From an uncultured Sphingomonas sp. (GTDB lineage: Bacteria; Pseudomonadota; Alphaproteobacteria; Sphingomonadales; Sphingomonadaceae), in assembly GCF_913776855.1 (NCBI RefSeq), contig NZ_CAJYQD010000037.1, positions 1 through 63,263 of the forward strand: 63,263 nt of DNA, written 5' to 3'. Positions 19,001-26,842 of this stretch are shown piece by piece. Made by a program: the position numbers and the translations under genes. The notes beneath the pieces are model-generated. The model searched no databases and was not told the DNA's origin. It was given only the letters and a program-made list of their open reading frames with translations. Each line of letters opens with the position of its first letter. The first letter of the stretch is position 1.

Positions 19001-19194
19001 TGCTGGCGCGCGGTGCGGGCGTGGCGAAGGTCGATGCCGGCCCCGCCGCGATCGCGCTCACCCCGCAGCATCGCGGGGACGCGCCCACGGGGATGACCGA
19101 AAAGAACGGCCGCTGGATCATGCCCGCGCGGATCGACGATCCCGAAGAACGCCTCGCAAAGGTCGGTGAGGTATTGGAGGCGGTGGCCGCGTAA
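16048..19194 (+). CDS. mfd: Mfd-family transcription-repair coupling factor, short form
   Basis: A 1048-residue ATP-driven DNA translocase of the Mfd family, which removes stalled RNA polymerase and recruits UvrA. It has a UvrB-like N-terminal module (~1-190), then the RNA polymerase-binding CarD/TRCF-like domain (~405-465, HEDFGIGCIAGLE). The helicase domains carry Walker A GDVGYGKT (553-560), DEEQ box (654-657), LSATPIPRT and GRVGRGGRRGQ, and a short C-terminal domain comes last. Typical Mfd proteins are about 1150 residues; here the N-terminal half is ~100 residues short and diverged. The usual recG/sdhE neighbours are absent, so it may be a second, specialised paralog. Confidence is high for the family and moderate for it being the main Mfd. 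Confidence 0.85.
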   Translation: MSNAFAPDPSDAGGARVPIGPVAAALAGKVTTTSLLFIASDEVRAAALSDVLAAFAPDAVVVHLPASDALPGDDAPASPGNAGARVAALRRLRIAHGERRPIACITTPEATALRIAPPADFDAAPPVLRVGDAIDLADIADRAEELGYVRDDRVDEPGEVAVRGSVIDIFPADAEQPIRITLEEDRIASIRSYDPASQRGAADLPEVTIGRAAEPAVGKGATLLDHLPDAAVAMDGDAARRRERFLELAQDATRRRRCDAAALVDAARWDVLFDKRERIALPDAVREPPRFVTARAPARAFGKFARDVLEEQRLVLAGSPRDLRFLRKKLAKLARTEPVTIGSWEEAVAASPGTAMLLPAPLDRGFVIDGVTVVTGGDLLGGRARGDELAAASANPLFAEAGELRIGDVVVHEDFGIGCIAGLEPLPGEAAGDAIVLTYAKGARRLVPVMEADRIWRYGADGDAVTLDALDGASWQKRRGAIDTAIADSARELAAIAAARDQQRVDPIEVDIAAYERFAAGFPFTETPDQARAIAAARADLGAGKPMDRLVIGDVGYGKTEVALRAAAIVALSGRQVAIAAPTTVLVRQHVETFRRRFEGTGIEVAGLSRLSDAAEKKRVKAGLADGSIGVVVGTQAVAGKGVAYRDLALVVIDEEQRFGAKDKARLRDLADHVMTLSATPIPRTLQSALIGLQQLSVLATPPARRQPIRTAVADFDEVTVRTALLRERTRGGQSFVVVPRIEDIAPLEARLRKLAPELDLVVAHGKMPAAEIDAAMVGFAHGAGDVLLATNIIEAGLDVPRANTMIVHHADRFGLSQLHQLRGRVGRGGRRGQILLLTDPDQSIADATLKRLRTLQAFDRLGAGFAISARDLDLRGAGDLVGEAQAGHMKLIGIDLYQYLLGRALRAERGENVDRVVPELHVGIAGALPEAWIPEAEVRLTLYGRLARIESEGALDAYEEELEDRFGALPDEARLLIELARVRLLARGAGVAKVDAGPAAIALTPQHRGDAPTGMTEKNGRWIMPARIDDPEERLAKVGEVLEAVAA

Positions 19195-19235
19195 CTTTGC
19201 TGGCGTTGCGGGCGATCCTGCCCGATGCTGCGCGG

Positions 19236-20000
19236 ATGACGAAAGCGATCTTCATTACCGGCGGCGGGTCGGGCATCGGACGCGCGGTGGCGCGATTGTT
19301 CGCGGGCAACGGCTGGCGGATCGGTATCGCCGACGTGAACGCCGCCGGCTTGGCAGAAACAGCGGCGCTGTTGCCGAACGGCGCGCAAACCTTCGTCTTC
19401 GACGTGACCGATCGCGCCGCATGGGACGCACCCTTGATCGAGTTCGCGGGCGACGACGGGATCGACGTGGTGTTCAACAATGCCGGCATCGCATCGGGTG
19501 GCATCTTTGCCGAAATGACCCCGGACGCGGTCGAGCGGACCATCGCCGTCAACCTGACCGGCGTGGTCCATGGCGCGCACGCCGCGCACCGCTACCTGAA
19601 GGCCAGCGGCGGGTGCCTGCTCAACACCGCGTCGGCGGCAGGTATCTACGGGACGGCGGGCGCGGCGGTCTATTCGGCGACCAAGTTCGGGGTGCGCGGC
19701 CTGACCGAGGCGCTGGATGGCGAATGGGCGGCGGACGGAATCCGCGTGCGCTCGCTGATGCCGGGCTTTATTGACACGCCGCTCCTCGACGCGTCGCTGG
19801 CCGGCACGAACTACAATGTCCGGCAACAGGTCCGCGCGGCGGGGCTGGAGTTCACGCCCGTCGAGGTCGTGGCGCAGGCGGCATGGGACGCGGTGCAGGG
19901 CGACACGATCCACACGCCGGTCGGCCCGACCGCGAAGCGGATGCGCTTCGCTGCGCGCTGGATGCCGGGGAAATTGCGCCAGCAGATGCGGCGGCGCTGA
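19236..20000 (+). CDS. Short-chain dehydrogenase/reductase (SDR)
   Basis: A 254-residue classical SDR using NAD(P). It has the cofactor motif TGGGSGIG near the N-terminus, NNAGIASGG, the catalytic serine region NTASAAG, and the YSATK active-site Tyr-Lys pair, followed by the PG motif LMPGFIDTPLL. The substrate cannot be read from sequence. ATG 19236 is used because an upstream in-frame TTG at 19197 would add 13 residues before the cofactor-binding strand. It lies 41 bases after the Mfd-like gene on the same strand and is convergent with the pterin dehydratase gene. Confidence 0.88.
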   Translation: MTKAIFITGGGSGIGRAVARLFAGNGWRIGIADVNAAGLAETAALLPNGAQTFVFDVTDRAAWDAPLIEFAGDDGIDVVFNNAGIASGGIFAEMTPDAVERTIAVNLTGVVHGAHAAHRYLKASGGCLLNTASAAGIYGTAGAAVYSATKFGVRGLTEALDGEWAADGIRVRSLMPGFIDTPLLDASLAGTNYNVRQQVRAAGLEFTPVEVVAQAAWDAVQGDTIHTPVGPTAKRMRFAARWMPGKLRQQMRRR

Positions 20001-20288
20001 TTACTCGACCAGCGCGTCGATCGCCTGGGCCATGTCGATATCGCGATCCGACAGCCCGCCCGCGTCATGCGTGGTCAGCAATATGTCGACCCGGTTATAG
20101 ACGTTCGACCATTCGGGATGATGGTCCGCCTTTTCGGCCAGCAGCGCGACCTGCGTCATGAACGCGAACGCCTGGCTGAAATTGTCGAAGGTGAAGCTGC
20201 GGACGATCGCGTCGCGGCTCGCGTCATGGTCCCAATCGGGCAGGCCGTCCAGCGCATCGGCGCGCTCTGCCTGGCTCAGCGGTTCCAT
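20001..20288 (-). CDS. phhB: 4a-hydroxytetrahydrobiopterin dehydratase
   Basis: A 95-residue pterin-4a-carbinolamine dehydratase, which recycles the oxidised pterin cofactor of aromatic amino-acid hydroxylases. The family signature is clear: [18 protein letters not shown] with the His-His pair, then [13 protein letters not shown]. The length is normal. It abuts the SDR stop (convergent, no gap) and is divergent from the zincin gene. No phenylalanine hydroxylase gene is in the window, so the partner is elsewhere or the enzyme serves another pterin. Confidence 0.93.
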   Translation of the reverse strand: MEPLSQAERADALDGLPDWDHDASRDAIVRSFTFDNFSQAFAFMTQVALLAEKADHHPEWSNVYNRVDILLTTHDAGGLSDRDIDMAQAIDALVE

Positions 20289-20335
20289 TCATGCCCTCCC
20301 TTGTCTCGTGGTGGCGATGGCCTATTGCTTGGGCC

Positions 20336-20731
20336 ATGTCCGATCAAGCGCGAACCGCCCCGAGTGCGGAAGAGATGGAAAAGCTCGCCCGCGCCGCGCT
20401 GGCGCGCATCCCCGCCCCCTTTGCCGGCCACCTGTCCGACATCGTGCTGCTGGTCGAGGAGTTCGCCGACGACGAAACCCTCGCCGCGATGGAGATGGAG
20501 CCGTACGAGCTGACCGGCCTGTATCATGGCAGCCCGATGGGGGAGAAATCGGCGTTCGACGGAATGCGCCTGCCCGACCGTATCCACCTGTACCGCCAAC
20601 CGCTGCTGGCCGAATGGTGCGAGACCGGCGTCGATCTGCGCGACCTGATCCGCCATGTGGTGGTGCATGAGGTCGGCCATCATTTCGGCCTGTCCGACGA
20701 CGATATGCACGCGCTGGAAGACGCCGATTGA
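20336..20731 (+). CDS. Zincin-like metallopeptidase family protein
   Basis: A 131-residue cytoplasmic protein of the small metallopeptidase/zincin-like family (formerly DUF1025). The zinc motif HEVGHHFG (HExxH plus a third His) is near residue 109 and is preceded by IHLYRQPLL. Members have the gluzincin core but few have known substrates. The start at ATG 20336 is preferred over 20291. Its TGA overlaps the TTG start of ccmA (TTGA), a coupling that may be a chromosomal convenience rather than a functional link. Confidence 0.85.
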   Translation: MSDQARTAPSAEEMEKLARAALARIPAPFAGHLSDIVLLVEEFADDETLAAMEMEPYELTGLYHGSPMGEKSAFDGMRLPDRIHLYRQPLLAEWCETGVDLRDLIRHVVVHEVGHHFGLSDDDMHALEDAD

Positions 20732-21291
20732 CCCTGTCGTTCACGCAAGTGACCGGTGCGCGGGGCGGGCGGGTGCTGTTCCGCGACCTGTCCTTTACGC
20801 TGAAGTCGGGCGGGGCGCTGTGGGTGCAGGGGCCGAACGGCGTAGGCAAATCGACGCTGGTGCGGATCGCTGCCGGACTGTTGCCGCCCGCCGATGGTGA
20901 TGTCATCCGTAACGGGGCCGTCGCGCTGCTCGCCGAAGCGGCGGCACTGGATAGCGCGGTCACGCTGGGCGCCGCACTGGCCTTCTGGGCGAAGCTGGAC
21001 GGCACGCGCGACCGGTTGGACGCGGCGATGACCGCAATGGCGATCGAGGGGCTGGCCGATGTGCCGGTGCGGATGCTGTCGACCGGGCAGAAGCGCCGCG
21101 CCGCCATCGCCCGCGTGATCGCCAGTGGCGCGCCGCTGTGGCTGCTCGACGAACCGGCCAACGGGCTGGACGCCGCCTCGCTCGACCGGCTGGAGGCCGC
21201 GATCGCGTGGCATCGCGGCGAAGGCGGCGCGGTGCTGGTCGCGAGCCATGTGCCCATCGCGCTGCCTGACGCGCAGGTCGTGGCGCTGTGA
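20728..21291 (+). CDS. ccmA: Heme exporter ATP-binding protein CcmA
   Basis: A 187-residue ABC ATPase of the CcmAB complex in cytochrome c maturation system I, which releases holo-CcmE on the periplasmic side. It has Walker A GPNGVGKST, signature LSTGQKRR and Walker B LWLLDEPANGLD, in compact CcmA-type length. The start codon is TTG, overlapping the upstream stop as TTGA. The 3' end overlaps ccmB by GTGA. It serves cytochrome c, the electron donor of the aa3 oxidase encoded further along. Confidence 0.92.
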   Translation: MTLSFTQVTGARGGRVLFRDLSFTLKSGGALWVQGPNGVGKSTLVRIAAGLLPPADGDVIRNGAVALLAEAAALDSAVTLGAALAFWAKLDGTRDRLDAAMTAMAIEGLADVPVRMLSTGQKRRAAIARVIASGAPLWLLDEPANGLDAASLDRLEAAIAWHRGEGGAVLVASHVPIALPDAQVVAL

Positions 21292-21923
21292 TCGCGCTCA
21301 TCGCCCGCGAGTTGCGCATCGCGTGGAGCGGCGGCGGGCTGATGCTGCCAGTCGCCTTTTTCCTGCTTGTTGCCACGCTGTTTCCCTTTGCGATCGGTCC
21401 CGATGCGGCGCTGCTGGCGCGGATCGGCGGCGGGGCGGCATGGGCGGCGGCGCTGCTCGCCGCGCTGCTGCCACTCGACCGGCTGGTCGCGCCCGACCTT
21501 GAAGCTGGGGTGGTCGATCAGCTGGCGGTCCGTGGATGGAGCGAGACGAGCATCGCGGTGGCCAAGACCATCGGCCACTGGCTGGGCTTTGCGCCCGCCG
21601 TCATGCTGGCGGCCGCGCTGTCGGCGGCGTTGCTGGGGATGGACGGGCCGACCCTGCTGGCGCTGGAGGTTGGGTTGTTGCTCGGCACGCCGGGGCTGGC
21701 GGCGCTGGGGGTGGCGACGGCGGCGCTGACCGCCGGCTTGCGCGGCGGCGGGGCGGTTGCGGGCCTGGTGATGCTGCCGCTGGCGTTACCGCTGGTGATC
21801 TTCGGCGCGGGCGGTCTGGAAGGCGGGGCAGGGGCGATCAAGCTGCTGGCGGCGACCAGCCTGCTACTCTGCGTCGGCGGGCCGATCGTAGCGGGCGTGG
21901 CAATGCGGATCGGGCGGACCTAA
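21288..21923 (+). CDS. ccmB: Heme exporter membrane protein CcmB
   Basis: A 211-residue integral membrane protein with six predicted hydrophobic segments, the permease partner of CcmA. It opens with a GTG that overlaps the ccmA stop (GTGA). The N-terminal IARELRIAWSGGG and the conserved PLDRLVAPDLEAGVVDQL match CcmB. The gene ends in a TAA at the left tip of a 33-base palindrome. ccmC, ccmD and ccmE do not follow, so the maturation genes are split in this genome. Confidence 0.9.
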   Translation: MIALIARELRIAWSGGGLMLPVAFFLLVATLFPFAIGPDAALLARIGGGAAWAAALLAALLPLDRLVAPDLEAGVVDQLAVRGWSETSIAVAKTIGHWLGFAPAVMLAAALSAALLGMDGPTLLALEVGLLLGTPGLAALGVATAALTAGLRGGGAVAGLVMLPLALPLVIFGAGGLEGGAGAIKLLAATSLLLCVGGPIVAGVAMRIGRT

Positions 21924-21953
21924 GTTCCTCCCCGCATAGCGGGGAGGAACTTA
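21921..21953. terminator. 33-base palindrome joining two convergent stop codons
   Basis: A perfect inverted repeat, TAAGTTCCTCCCCGC-ATA-GCGGGGAGGAACTTA. The first three bases are the ccmB stop codon and the last three are the stop of the convergent methyltransferase gene. There is no T-run, but the 15-bp stem could act as a two-way terminator or RNA 3'-end stabiliser. The core CCTCCCCG recurs at 38181-38318 and 43007-43027. Confidence 0.7.
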
Positions 21954-22817
21954 GCGGGACCACCGCGCAAAAATCGCCGTTGGCAGGGTCAGACCGCGCG
22001 TTTCCTCGCGTACGCCCAGTTCCCCGCATTCCACCGTGCCGCCCAGATCGCCGAGCGACTGGCGCAGCAATTCCCCGATCGCCAGTGCTGACATCCTGAC
22101 CGCGTACACCGTCAGGAACAGGAACCGCGACTCATTGTCGAGCAACTGCCGGCAATCGGCGATCAGGCCGGGGAGATGCTCCTCCAGCTTCCACACCTCG
22201 CCATTCGGCCCGCGTCCCCATTTGGGCGGATCGAGGATGATGCCGTCATAGCGCCGCCCGCGCCGCACCTCACGGCTCACGAACTTCGCGGCATCCTCGA
22301 CCAGCCAGCGCACCGGCTTGTCGGTCATGTCGGACAGCGCGGCATTGCCGCGCGCCTGCTCGACCGATTTCTTCGATGCGTCGACATGGACCACGCGCGC
22401 GCCCGCTGCCGCCAATGCCAGCGACCCGACGCCGGTATAGCCGAACAGGTTCAGGCATTCCGGATCGCTCGCCCCGTCGATCCGCCCGCGCATCCAGTCC
22501 CATACCGGCGCCATGTCGGGAAAGAAGCCGAGATGCCGGAACGGCGTGTTGCTCGCCGAAAAGCGAACCTCGCGCCATGTGAGCGGCCAGTCGCGCGGGG
22601 GTTGCTTGAAGAACTGCCAGCGCCCGCCGCCATCCTCGTCTGACCCCGGCACGAACTCGCCATGCGCGTCCCACTCCGCCAGCGCGGGTGCCCACATCGC
22701 CTGCGGTTCGGGCCGGATGAAGCGATAGGGGCCATAGCGTTCGAGCTTGCGACCATGGCCGCAATCGATCAGCCCGTAATCGCTCCACGGCTCCCCGATC
22801 AGCGCGATCGGGTCCAT
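21951..22817 (-). CDS. Class I SAM-dependent methyltransferase (RlmI-like rRNA type)
   Basis: A 288-residue cytoplasmic methyltransferase. SAM-binding motif I is LNLFGYTGVGSLALAAAGA and the acidic loop is VVHVDASKKSVEQAR. The catalytic motif is DGIILDPPKWGRGP; the DPPK tetrad is typical of the RlmI/RlmK-type 23S rRNA and related RNA base methyltransferases. A preceding LGFFPDMAPVWDWM region is also conserved in this group. The exact target base is unknown. The ATG at 22817 overlaps the thrC stop (TGATG), so it is the last gene of the minus-strand cta/thrC run. Confidence 0.87.
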   Translation of the reverse strand: MDPIALIGEPWSDYGLIDCGHGRKLERYGPYRFIRPEPQAMWAPALAEWDAHGEFVPGSDEDGGGRWQFFKQPPRDWPLTWREVRFSASNTPFRHLGFFPDMAPVWDWMRGRIDGASDPECLNLFGYTGVGSLALAAAGARVVHVDASKKSVEQARGNAALSDMTDKPVRWLVEDAAKFVSREVRRGRRYDGIILDPPKWGRGPNGEVWKLEEHLPGLIADCRQLLDNESRFLFLTVYAVRMSALAIGELLRQSLGDLGGTVECGELGVREETRGLTLPTAIFARWSR

Positions 22818-24211
22818 CAGGCGCGCGGCGTCGCGCGCTGCGCGATCCAGTCCGTCACCGCCTCGAACGTGGCGGGCAGGGTGACATAGCGCTCCTCGCG
22901 TTCGAACAGGTCGCCGACGCGGGGTGGCAGCGTCGCGCGGGTGCCGATCGCGCGTTCCACCGCATCGGGGAACTTCGCCGGATGCGCCGTCGCCAGCGTC
23001 ACCATCGGCGCGTCGATCCCGCTGTCGAGCGCGGCGGCCAGCGCGATGGCAGTGTGCGGGTCGATCGTCTGCGCGGCATGGTCGCACGCCCAGCGCATTG
23101 CCTGTGCCATGCGGTCGGCATCGACGCGCGCGCTCTGGAACAGCGCGGCCGCACCCTGCTGCTGCGCGTTGGTCAGCCGCATCGCGCGCGTGCCCTCGAA
23201 CCCGCGCATCTGTTCGCCCAGCGCCACGCCGTCGCGCCCGCCCAGATCGTGCAGGAGTCGCTCGAAGTTCGAACTGACCTGGATGTCCATCGACGGTGTG
23301 GCGGTCGGCGTCACCGTCGCGCTCGAATAATCGCCGTTCGACAGCGCGCGGTGGAGGATGTCATTGACGTTGGTCGCGACGATCAGCTTGGCGATCGGCA
23401 GCCCCATCTGCGCCGCGACATAGCCAGCGAACACATCGCCGAAATTGCCGGTCGGCACCGAGAAGGCGATCGCCTTGTCCGGCCCGCCCAGCCGTACCGC
23501 GGCGTAGAAATAATAGACGACCTGCGCCATCAACCGCGCCCAGTTGATCGAGTTCACCGCTGACAGCCGGAAACGCCCCGAAAAGCCGGGGTCGTTGAAC
23601 ATCGCCTTGACCAGCGCCTGCGCGGTGTCGAAATCGCCCTCGATCGCGATGTTGTGGACGTTGGGCGACAGCACGGTCGTCATTTGCCGCCGCTGCACGT
23701 CGGACACGCGGCCCGCCGGGTGCAGCATGAAGATGTCGATATTCTCGCGCCCCGCCACCGCATCGATCGCCGCAGAGCCAGTGTCGCCGCTGGTCGCGCC
23801 GACGATGGTCAGCCGGTCGCTGGTGCCGGTCAGGAACTTCTCGAACAACAGCCCCAGCAGTTGCAGCGCGACGTCCTTGAACGCCAGCGTGGGCCCATGG
23901 AACAGCTCCAGCAGCCACTGGTCATGGTCGAGCTGGACCAGCGGGGTCACCGCCTTGTGGCTGAACCGGCCATAGGCGGTTTCGCACAGCGCGCGCAATT
24001 CGGCTGCGCTCAGGCTGTCGCCGACGAACGGCAGCATCACGCGCACCGCCGTTTCGGCATAGCTGAGGCCCGCCAGCCCGGCAATCTCGTCGTGGGTCAG
24101 CGTCGGCCACTGCGTCGGGACATACAGCCCGCCATCGCGCGCCAATCCGGCCAGCGTTGCGCCGGCGAAGTCGAGTTCGGGCGCATCGCCCCTGGTGCTG
24201 ACATACCGCAT
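22817..24211 (-). CDS. thrC: Threonine synthase
   Basis: A 464-residue PLP enzyme converting O-phospho-L-homoserine to L-threonine, the last step of threonine synthesis. RYVSTRGDAP at the N-terminus, the PLP lysine Lys112 in HGPTLAFKD, and the phosphate-binding ATSGDTGSAA loop are diagnostic of the long bacterial class. The start at 24211 matches the MRYVSTRG family N-terminus; an in-frame extension to 24298 is not needed. It lies 10 bases after surf1 and overlaps the methyltransferase gene by one base. thrC behind the cytochrome oxidase cluster is a common alphaproteobacterial order. Confidence 0.95.
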   Translation of the reverse strand: MRYVSTRGDAPELDFAGATLAGLARDGGLYVPTQWPTLTHDEIAGLAGLSYAETAVRVMLPFVGDSLSAAELRALCETAYGRFSHKAVTPLVQLDHDQWLLELFHGPTLAFKDVALQLLGLLFEKFLTGTSDRLTIVGATSGDTGSAAIDAVAGRENIDIFMLHPAGRVSDVQRRQMTTVLSPNVHNIAIEGDFDTAQALVKAMFNDPGFSGRFRLSAVNSINWARLMAQVVYYFYAAVRLGGPDKAIAFSVPTGNFGDVFAGYVAAQMGLPIAKLIVATNVNDILHRALSNGDYSSATVTPTATPSMDIQVSSNFERLLHDLGGRDGVALGEQMRGFEGTRAMRLTNAQQQGAAALFQSARVDADRMAQAMRWACDHAAQTIDPHTAIALAAALDSGIDAPMVTLATAHPAKFPDAVERAIGTRATLPPRVGDLFEREERYVTLPATFEAVTDWIAQRATPRA

Positions 24212-24221
24212 GGGCCTGCGG

Positions 24222-24830
24222 TTAGCGGCTGCGGCGACGAAGTGCCAGCACGTATATGATGACCGCGGCCAAGGCGAAGCCGAACCACTGGATCGCATAG
24301 CCCAGGTGGTTGTCGGGCAGACTGGCCGGATCGGGCCGGCGGCTGGGCGTCAGGCCGGGCGCGGCGGTGTCCGATACGATCATCGGTGCGGGCGGCGCGG
24401 CATGACCGGTCATCCGGTCGAGCAGCGTCGGACCGCCCGGCGCGTGGCTCAATGTCCCCGCCACCGCGCCGCCGGCCCAGACCGGGCGCAGCTTCGGATC
24501 GGTCGCGACGCCCATGTCGACGCGAAAGCGTTGTCCCGTGGGCGATACGCAGGCGGCAATGTGGCGATAGCCCGACGTGCCGTCGGCGGTGCGGCCGGCA
24601 CCCATGGTCCAGTCCCCGACCTGCGCGCAGGTGGCGGTGACGCGAGCGAACAGCAGGTCGTCGGTGATCCTCGCCGGCAGCGGTTGCGCCGGGCGGTCGA
24701 GATTGGCGACGGCGTGCGCGATCAGCGCGGCCTTTTCGGTGCGGCGCTGCAACTGCCAGATGCCCAGCGCCACCATGGCGGCGACAGCCAGCAGGACGAT
24801 CAACGTGGGAAGGATGGGCAGGCGCTTCAT
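24222..24830 (-). CDS. surf1: SURF1-family cytochrome oxidase assembly protein
   Basis: A 202-residue membrane protein with one transmembrane helix at each end (about residues 7-25 and 172-190) and a periplasmic loop, the SURF1 layout. Conserved LGIWQLQRRTEK follows the first helix, and LPDNHLGYAIQWFGFA leads into the second. SURF1 helps insert heme a into subunit I of aa3-type oxidases. ATG 24830 overlaps the stop of the DUF983 gene (ATGA). It stands in its usual place between ctaE/DUF983 and thrC. Confidence 0.92.
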   Translation of the reverse strand: MKRLPILPTLIVLLAVAAMVALGIWQLQRRTEKAALIAHAVANLDRPAQPLPARITDDLLFARVTATCAQVGDWTMGAGRTADGTSGYRHIAACVSPTGQRFRVDMGVATDPKLRPVWAGGAVAGTLSHAPGGPTLLDRMTGHAAPPAPMIVSDTAAPGLTPSRRPDPASLPDNHLGYAIQWFGFALAAVIIYVLALRRRSR

Positions 24831-25210
24831 GGCCGGGGATCGATCTTCCCTTCGCGCGCGGCATTGCGATATTCCAGCGCCAGCAACACGCCCTTGGCCA
24901 CCCGCAGCGATCCGACCACGCCGCCGATGGTCAGCGGGACCCACAGCATGACATGCACCCACCAGGGCGGACCGACCTTCAGGTCGAGCCAGATGGCAGC
25001 CACGGTGACGATACCACCCAGGATCAACGTCAGGAACGCCGCAGGCCCGTCGCCGACGTTGAACGCAGTGAAATCAAGGGCGCAGGCGCCGCACCGGTCG
25101 GCAAAGGCAACGGGGCCACGAAACAAGGTCGTGGCCCCGCACCGCGGACACAGGCCGCGCACGCCGCAATCGAAAGGCGCGGGACCGCCCGCGCCCGTCT
25201 GCTCAGGCAT
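24827..25210 (-). CDS. DUF983 membrane protein
   Basis: A 127-residue protein with a four-cysteine zinc-finger-like start (GLCPRCGATTLF and ADRCGACALDF) followed by two membrane helices. DUF983 proteins recur next to ctaE and surf1 in alphaproteobacteria, which suggests an accessory role in oxidase assembly, possibly in metal or heme handling; no reaction is proven. Start and stop overlap its neighbours on both sides (TGATG with ctaE, ATGA with surf1). Confidence 0.9.
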   Translation of the reverse strand: MPEQTGAGGPAPFDCGVRGLCPRCGATTLFRGPVAFADRCGACALDFTAFNVGDGPAAFLTLILGGIVTVAAIWLDLKVGPPWWVHVMLWVPLTIGGVVGSLRVAKGVLLALEYRNAAREGKIDPRP

Positions 25211-26127
25211 CAGCCACCATGGATCGGCGCGCCCCAGCCGCCCCACACATAGATGACGACGAACAGGAACAGCCACACCACGTCGACGAAGTGCCAGTAC
25301 CACGCCGCCGCTTCGAAGCCGAAATGCTGCTTGGGCGTGAAGTCGCCCTTGTACGCGCGGATCAGGTTGACGGCCAGGAAGATGGTGCCGACCAGCACGT
25401 GGAAGCCGTGGAACCCGGTCGCCATGTAGAAGGCGGCGCCATAGTTCAGCCCCTTGAACGGCATCGGCGCGTGCATGTATTCATAGGCCTGGATGCACGA
25501 GAACAGCGCACCCAGCAGGACGGTGAGCCACAGCCCCTTCTTCACGCCGTCATTCTCACCAACGCCGATCGCGCCCCACAGCCCCTTCAGCTTGCCGCCA
25601 CGCTGGTTGTGGATCAGCGCATGGTGCGCCCAGGTCACGGTCGTGCCCGACAGCAGCAGGATGAAGGTGTTGAGCAGCGGCAGTTCGAAGGCGTTCAGCA
25701 CTTCGAGGCCGGCGGGCGGCCACTGCGCCTTCACGGCGGTATCACCCGCCTCGATCAGCGCGGTGCCGCCGTCATGGCTCCACTGCACGGCGGCAGGGAA
25801 CAGCGAGAAGTCGAACCACGACCAGAACCAGCCGACGAAGAACATGACCTCCGACGCGATGAACAGGATCATGCCATAGCGCAGGTGCAGCTGCACCACG
25901 GGCGTATGGTCGCCCGACTTCGCCTCGCGGATGACGTCGGCCCACCAGAAGCCCATGCAGGACAGCGTGGCGATCAGCCCCGCGCCGAACACCAGGCCGC
26001 CCAGCGCCGCCTCGTTCATCCACATGATGCCGCCCGCCGCCAGCATGAGCGCGGCCATCGAGCTTGCCAGCGGCCAGATGCTGGGGGGCAGGATGTGAAA
26101 ATCGTGGTTCTTCGCGCCTGCCATCAT
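25210..26127 (-). CDS. ctaE: Cytochrome c oxidase subunit III
   Basis: A 305-residue, seven-helix inner-membrane subunit of the aa3-type cytochrome c oxidase. It starts with AGAKNHDFHILPPSIWPL, the conserved entry to helix I. RYGMILFIASEVMFFVGWFW (helix III) and the C-terminal WYWHFVDVVWLFLFVVIYVW are also diagnostic. Subunit III stabilises the core and gives access to proton uptake paths. It lies between ctaG (51-base gap) and DUF983 (one-base overlap). Confidence 0.97.
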   Translation of the reverse strand: MMAGAKNHDFHILPPSIWPLASSMAALMLAAGGIMWMNEAALGGLVFGAGLIATLSCMGFWWADVIREAKSGDHTPVVQLHLRYGMILFIASEVMFFVGWFWSWFDFSLFPAAVQWSHDGGTALIEAGDTAVKAQWPPAGLEVLNAFELPLLNTFILLLSGTTVTWAHHALIHNQRGGKLKGLWGAIGVGENDGVKKGLWLTVLLGALFSCIQAYEYMHAPMPFKGLNYGAAFYMATGFHGFHVLVGTIFLAVNLIRAYKGDFTPKQHFGFEAAAWYWHFVDVVWLFLFVVIYVWGGWGAPIHGG

Positions 26128-26177
26128 CCGTCCCTATTATGCGTCGCGCCTATGCTGGCACGTGTTTGCGCGCGATC

Positions 26178-26711
26178 TTAGCTGGTCGTCGCGGCCGAAT
26201 CCACCGGGTAAAATGTGTAGGACAGCGTGATCGCGCGAATGTCCTTCGCATCGGGATCGGCCAGCATCTTGGGATCGACGAAGAAGATGACCGGCATCCG
26301 CACCTTCTCGCCCGGCCGCAGCGTCTGCTGCGTGAAGCAGAAGCACTGGATCTTGGTGAAATATTTGCCGGCCTGCGACGGCGTCACGTTGAAGGTCGCG
26401 GTGCCGGTGACCGGGCGGCCCGACACGTTCTTCGCGGTGAAGAACGCCATGTCGCGCGCGCCGATGTCGACGGTTTCCGACGCGCGTTCGGGCTTGAATT
26501 CCCAACCCAGCGCCGGATTGGTGTTGGTGTCGAACCGCACCACGACCTTGTCGCCGATACCGCCGGGTGCATCCTGTCCGCGCTGGGTCGTGCCGTTGAA
26601 GCCGGTGACCTGACAAAACATGCGGTACAGCGGCACGCTGGCGAAGCCCACGCCCGTCATGCCGGCCACCGCCGCGGCGGACAACAGTGCGGTACGCAGG
26701 TTCCGGGTCAT
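26178..26711 (-). CDS. ctaG: Cytochrome c oxidase assembly protein CtaG (Cox11 type)
   Basis: A 177-residue single-span protein that delivers copper to the CuB site of subunit I. It has an N-terminal helix (about residues 7-26), then a periplasmic domain beginning VPLYRMFCQVTGFNGTT with one conserved cysteine. The copper-binding pair follows in QCFCFTQQ (CxC). ATG 26711 overlaps the stop of the upstream 44-residue gene (ATGA). It stands in the normal ctaB-ctaG-ctaE order. Confidence 0.95.
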   Translation of the reverse strand: MTRNLRTALLSAAAVAGMTGVGFASVPLYRMFCQVTGFNGTTQRGQDAPGGIGDKVVVRFDTNTNPALGWEFKPERASETVDIGARDMAFFTAKNVSGRPVTGTATFNVTPSQAGKYFTKIQCFCFTQQTLRPGEKVRMPVIFFVDPKMLADPDAKDIRAITLSYTFYPVDSAATTS

Positions 26712-26842
26712 GCGCCCATCCCGGCCCGGATCTTGACGATGGTGATCGCGAACATCAGCAGGACGAATGCGCCCAGCAGCCATGCCATCACCCGCGCGCG
26801 CTCGCGCTGGCGGGCGCGGATCCGGTCGTCATGTTCGCTCAT
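26708..26842 (-). CDS. 44-residue single-span membrane protein in the cta cluster
   Basis: A small protein with a charged N-terminus ([17 protein letters not shown]), one helix ([20 protein letters not shown]) and a short tail. It is linked by four-base ATGA overlaps to ctaB upstream and ctaG downstream, so it is almost certainly translated. A similar small frame is often found in this slot in alphaproteobacteria. Role unknown; its position suggests an oxidase assembly or accessory subunit, like the short CtaG- or CcoQ-type helpers. Confidence 0.8.
   Translation of the reverse strand: MSEHDDRIRARQRERARVMAWLLGAFVLLMFAITIVKIRAGMGA

Noticed and set aside
16279..19071. A 930-residue open frame opposite the Mfd-like gene
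   Set aside because: Antisense shadow with no recognisable motif; the plus strand has intact helicase motifs.
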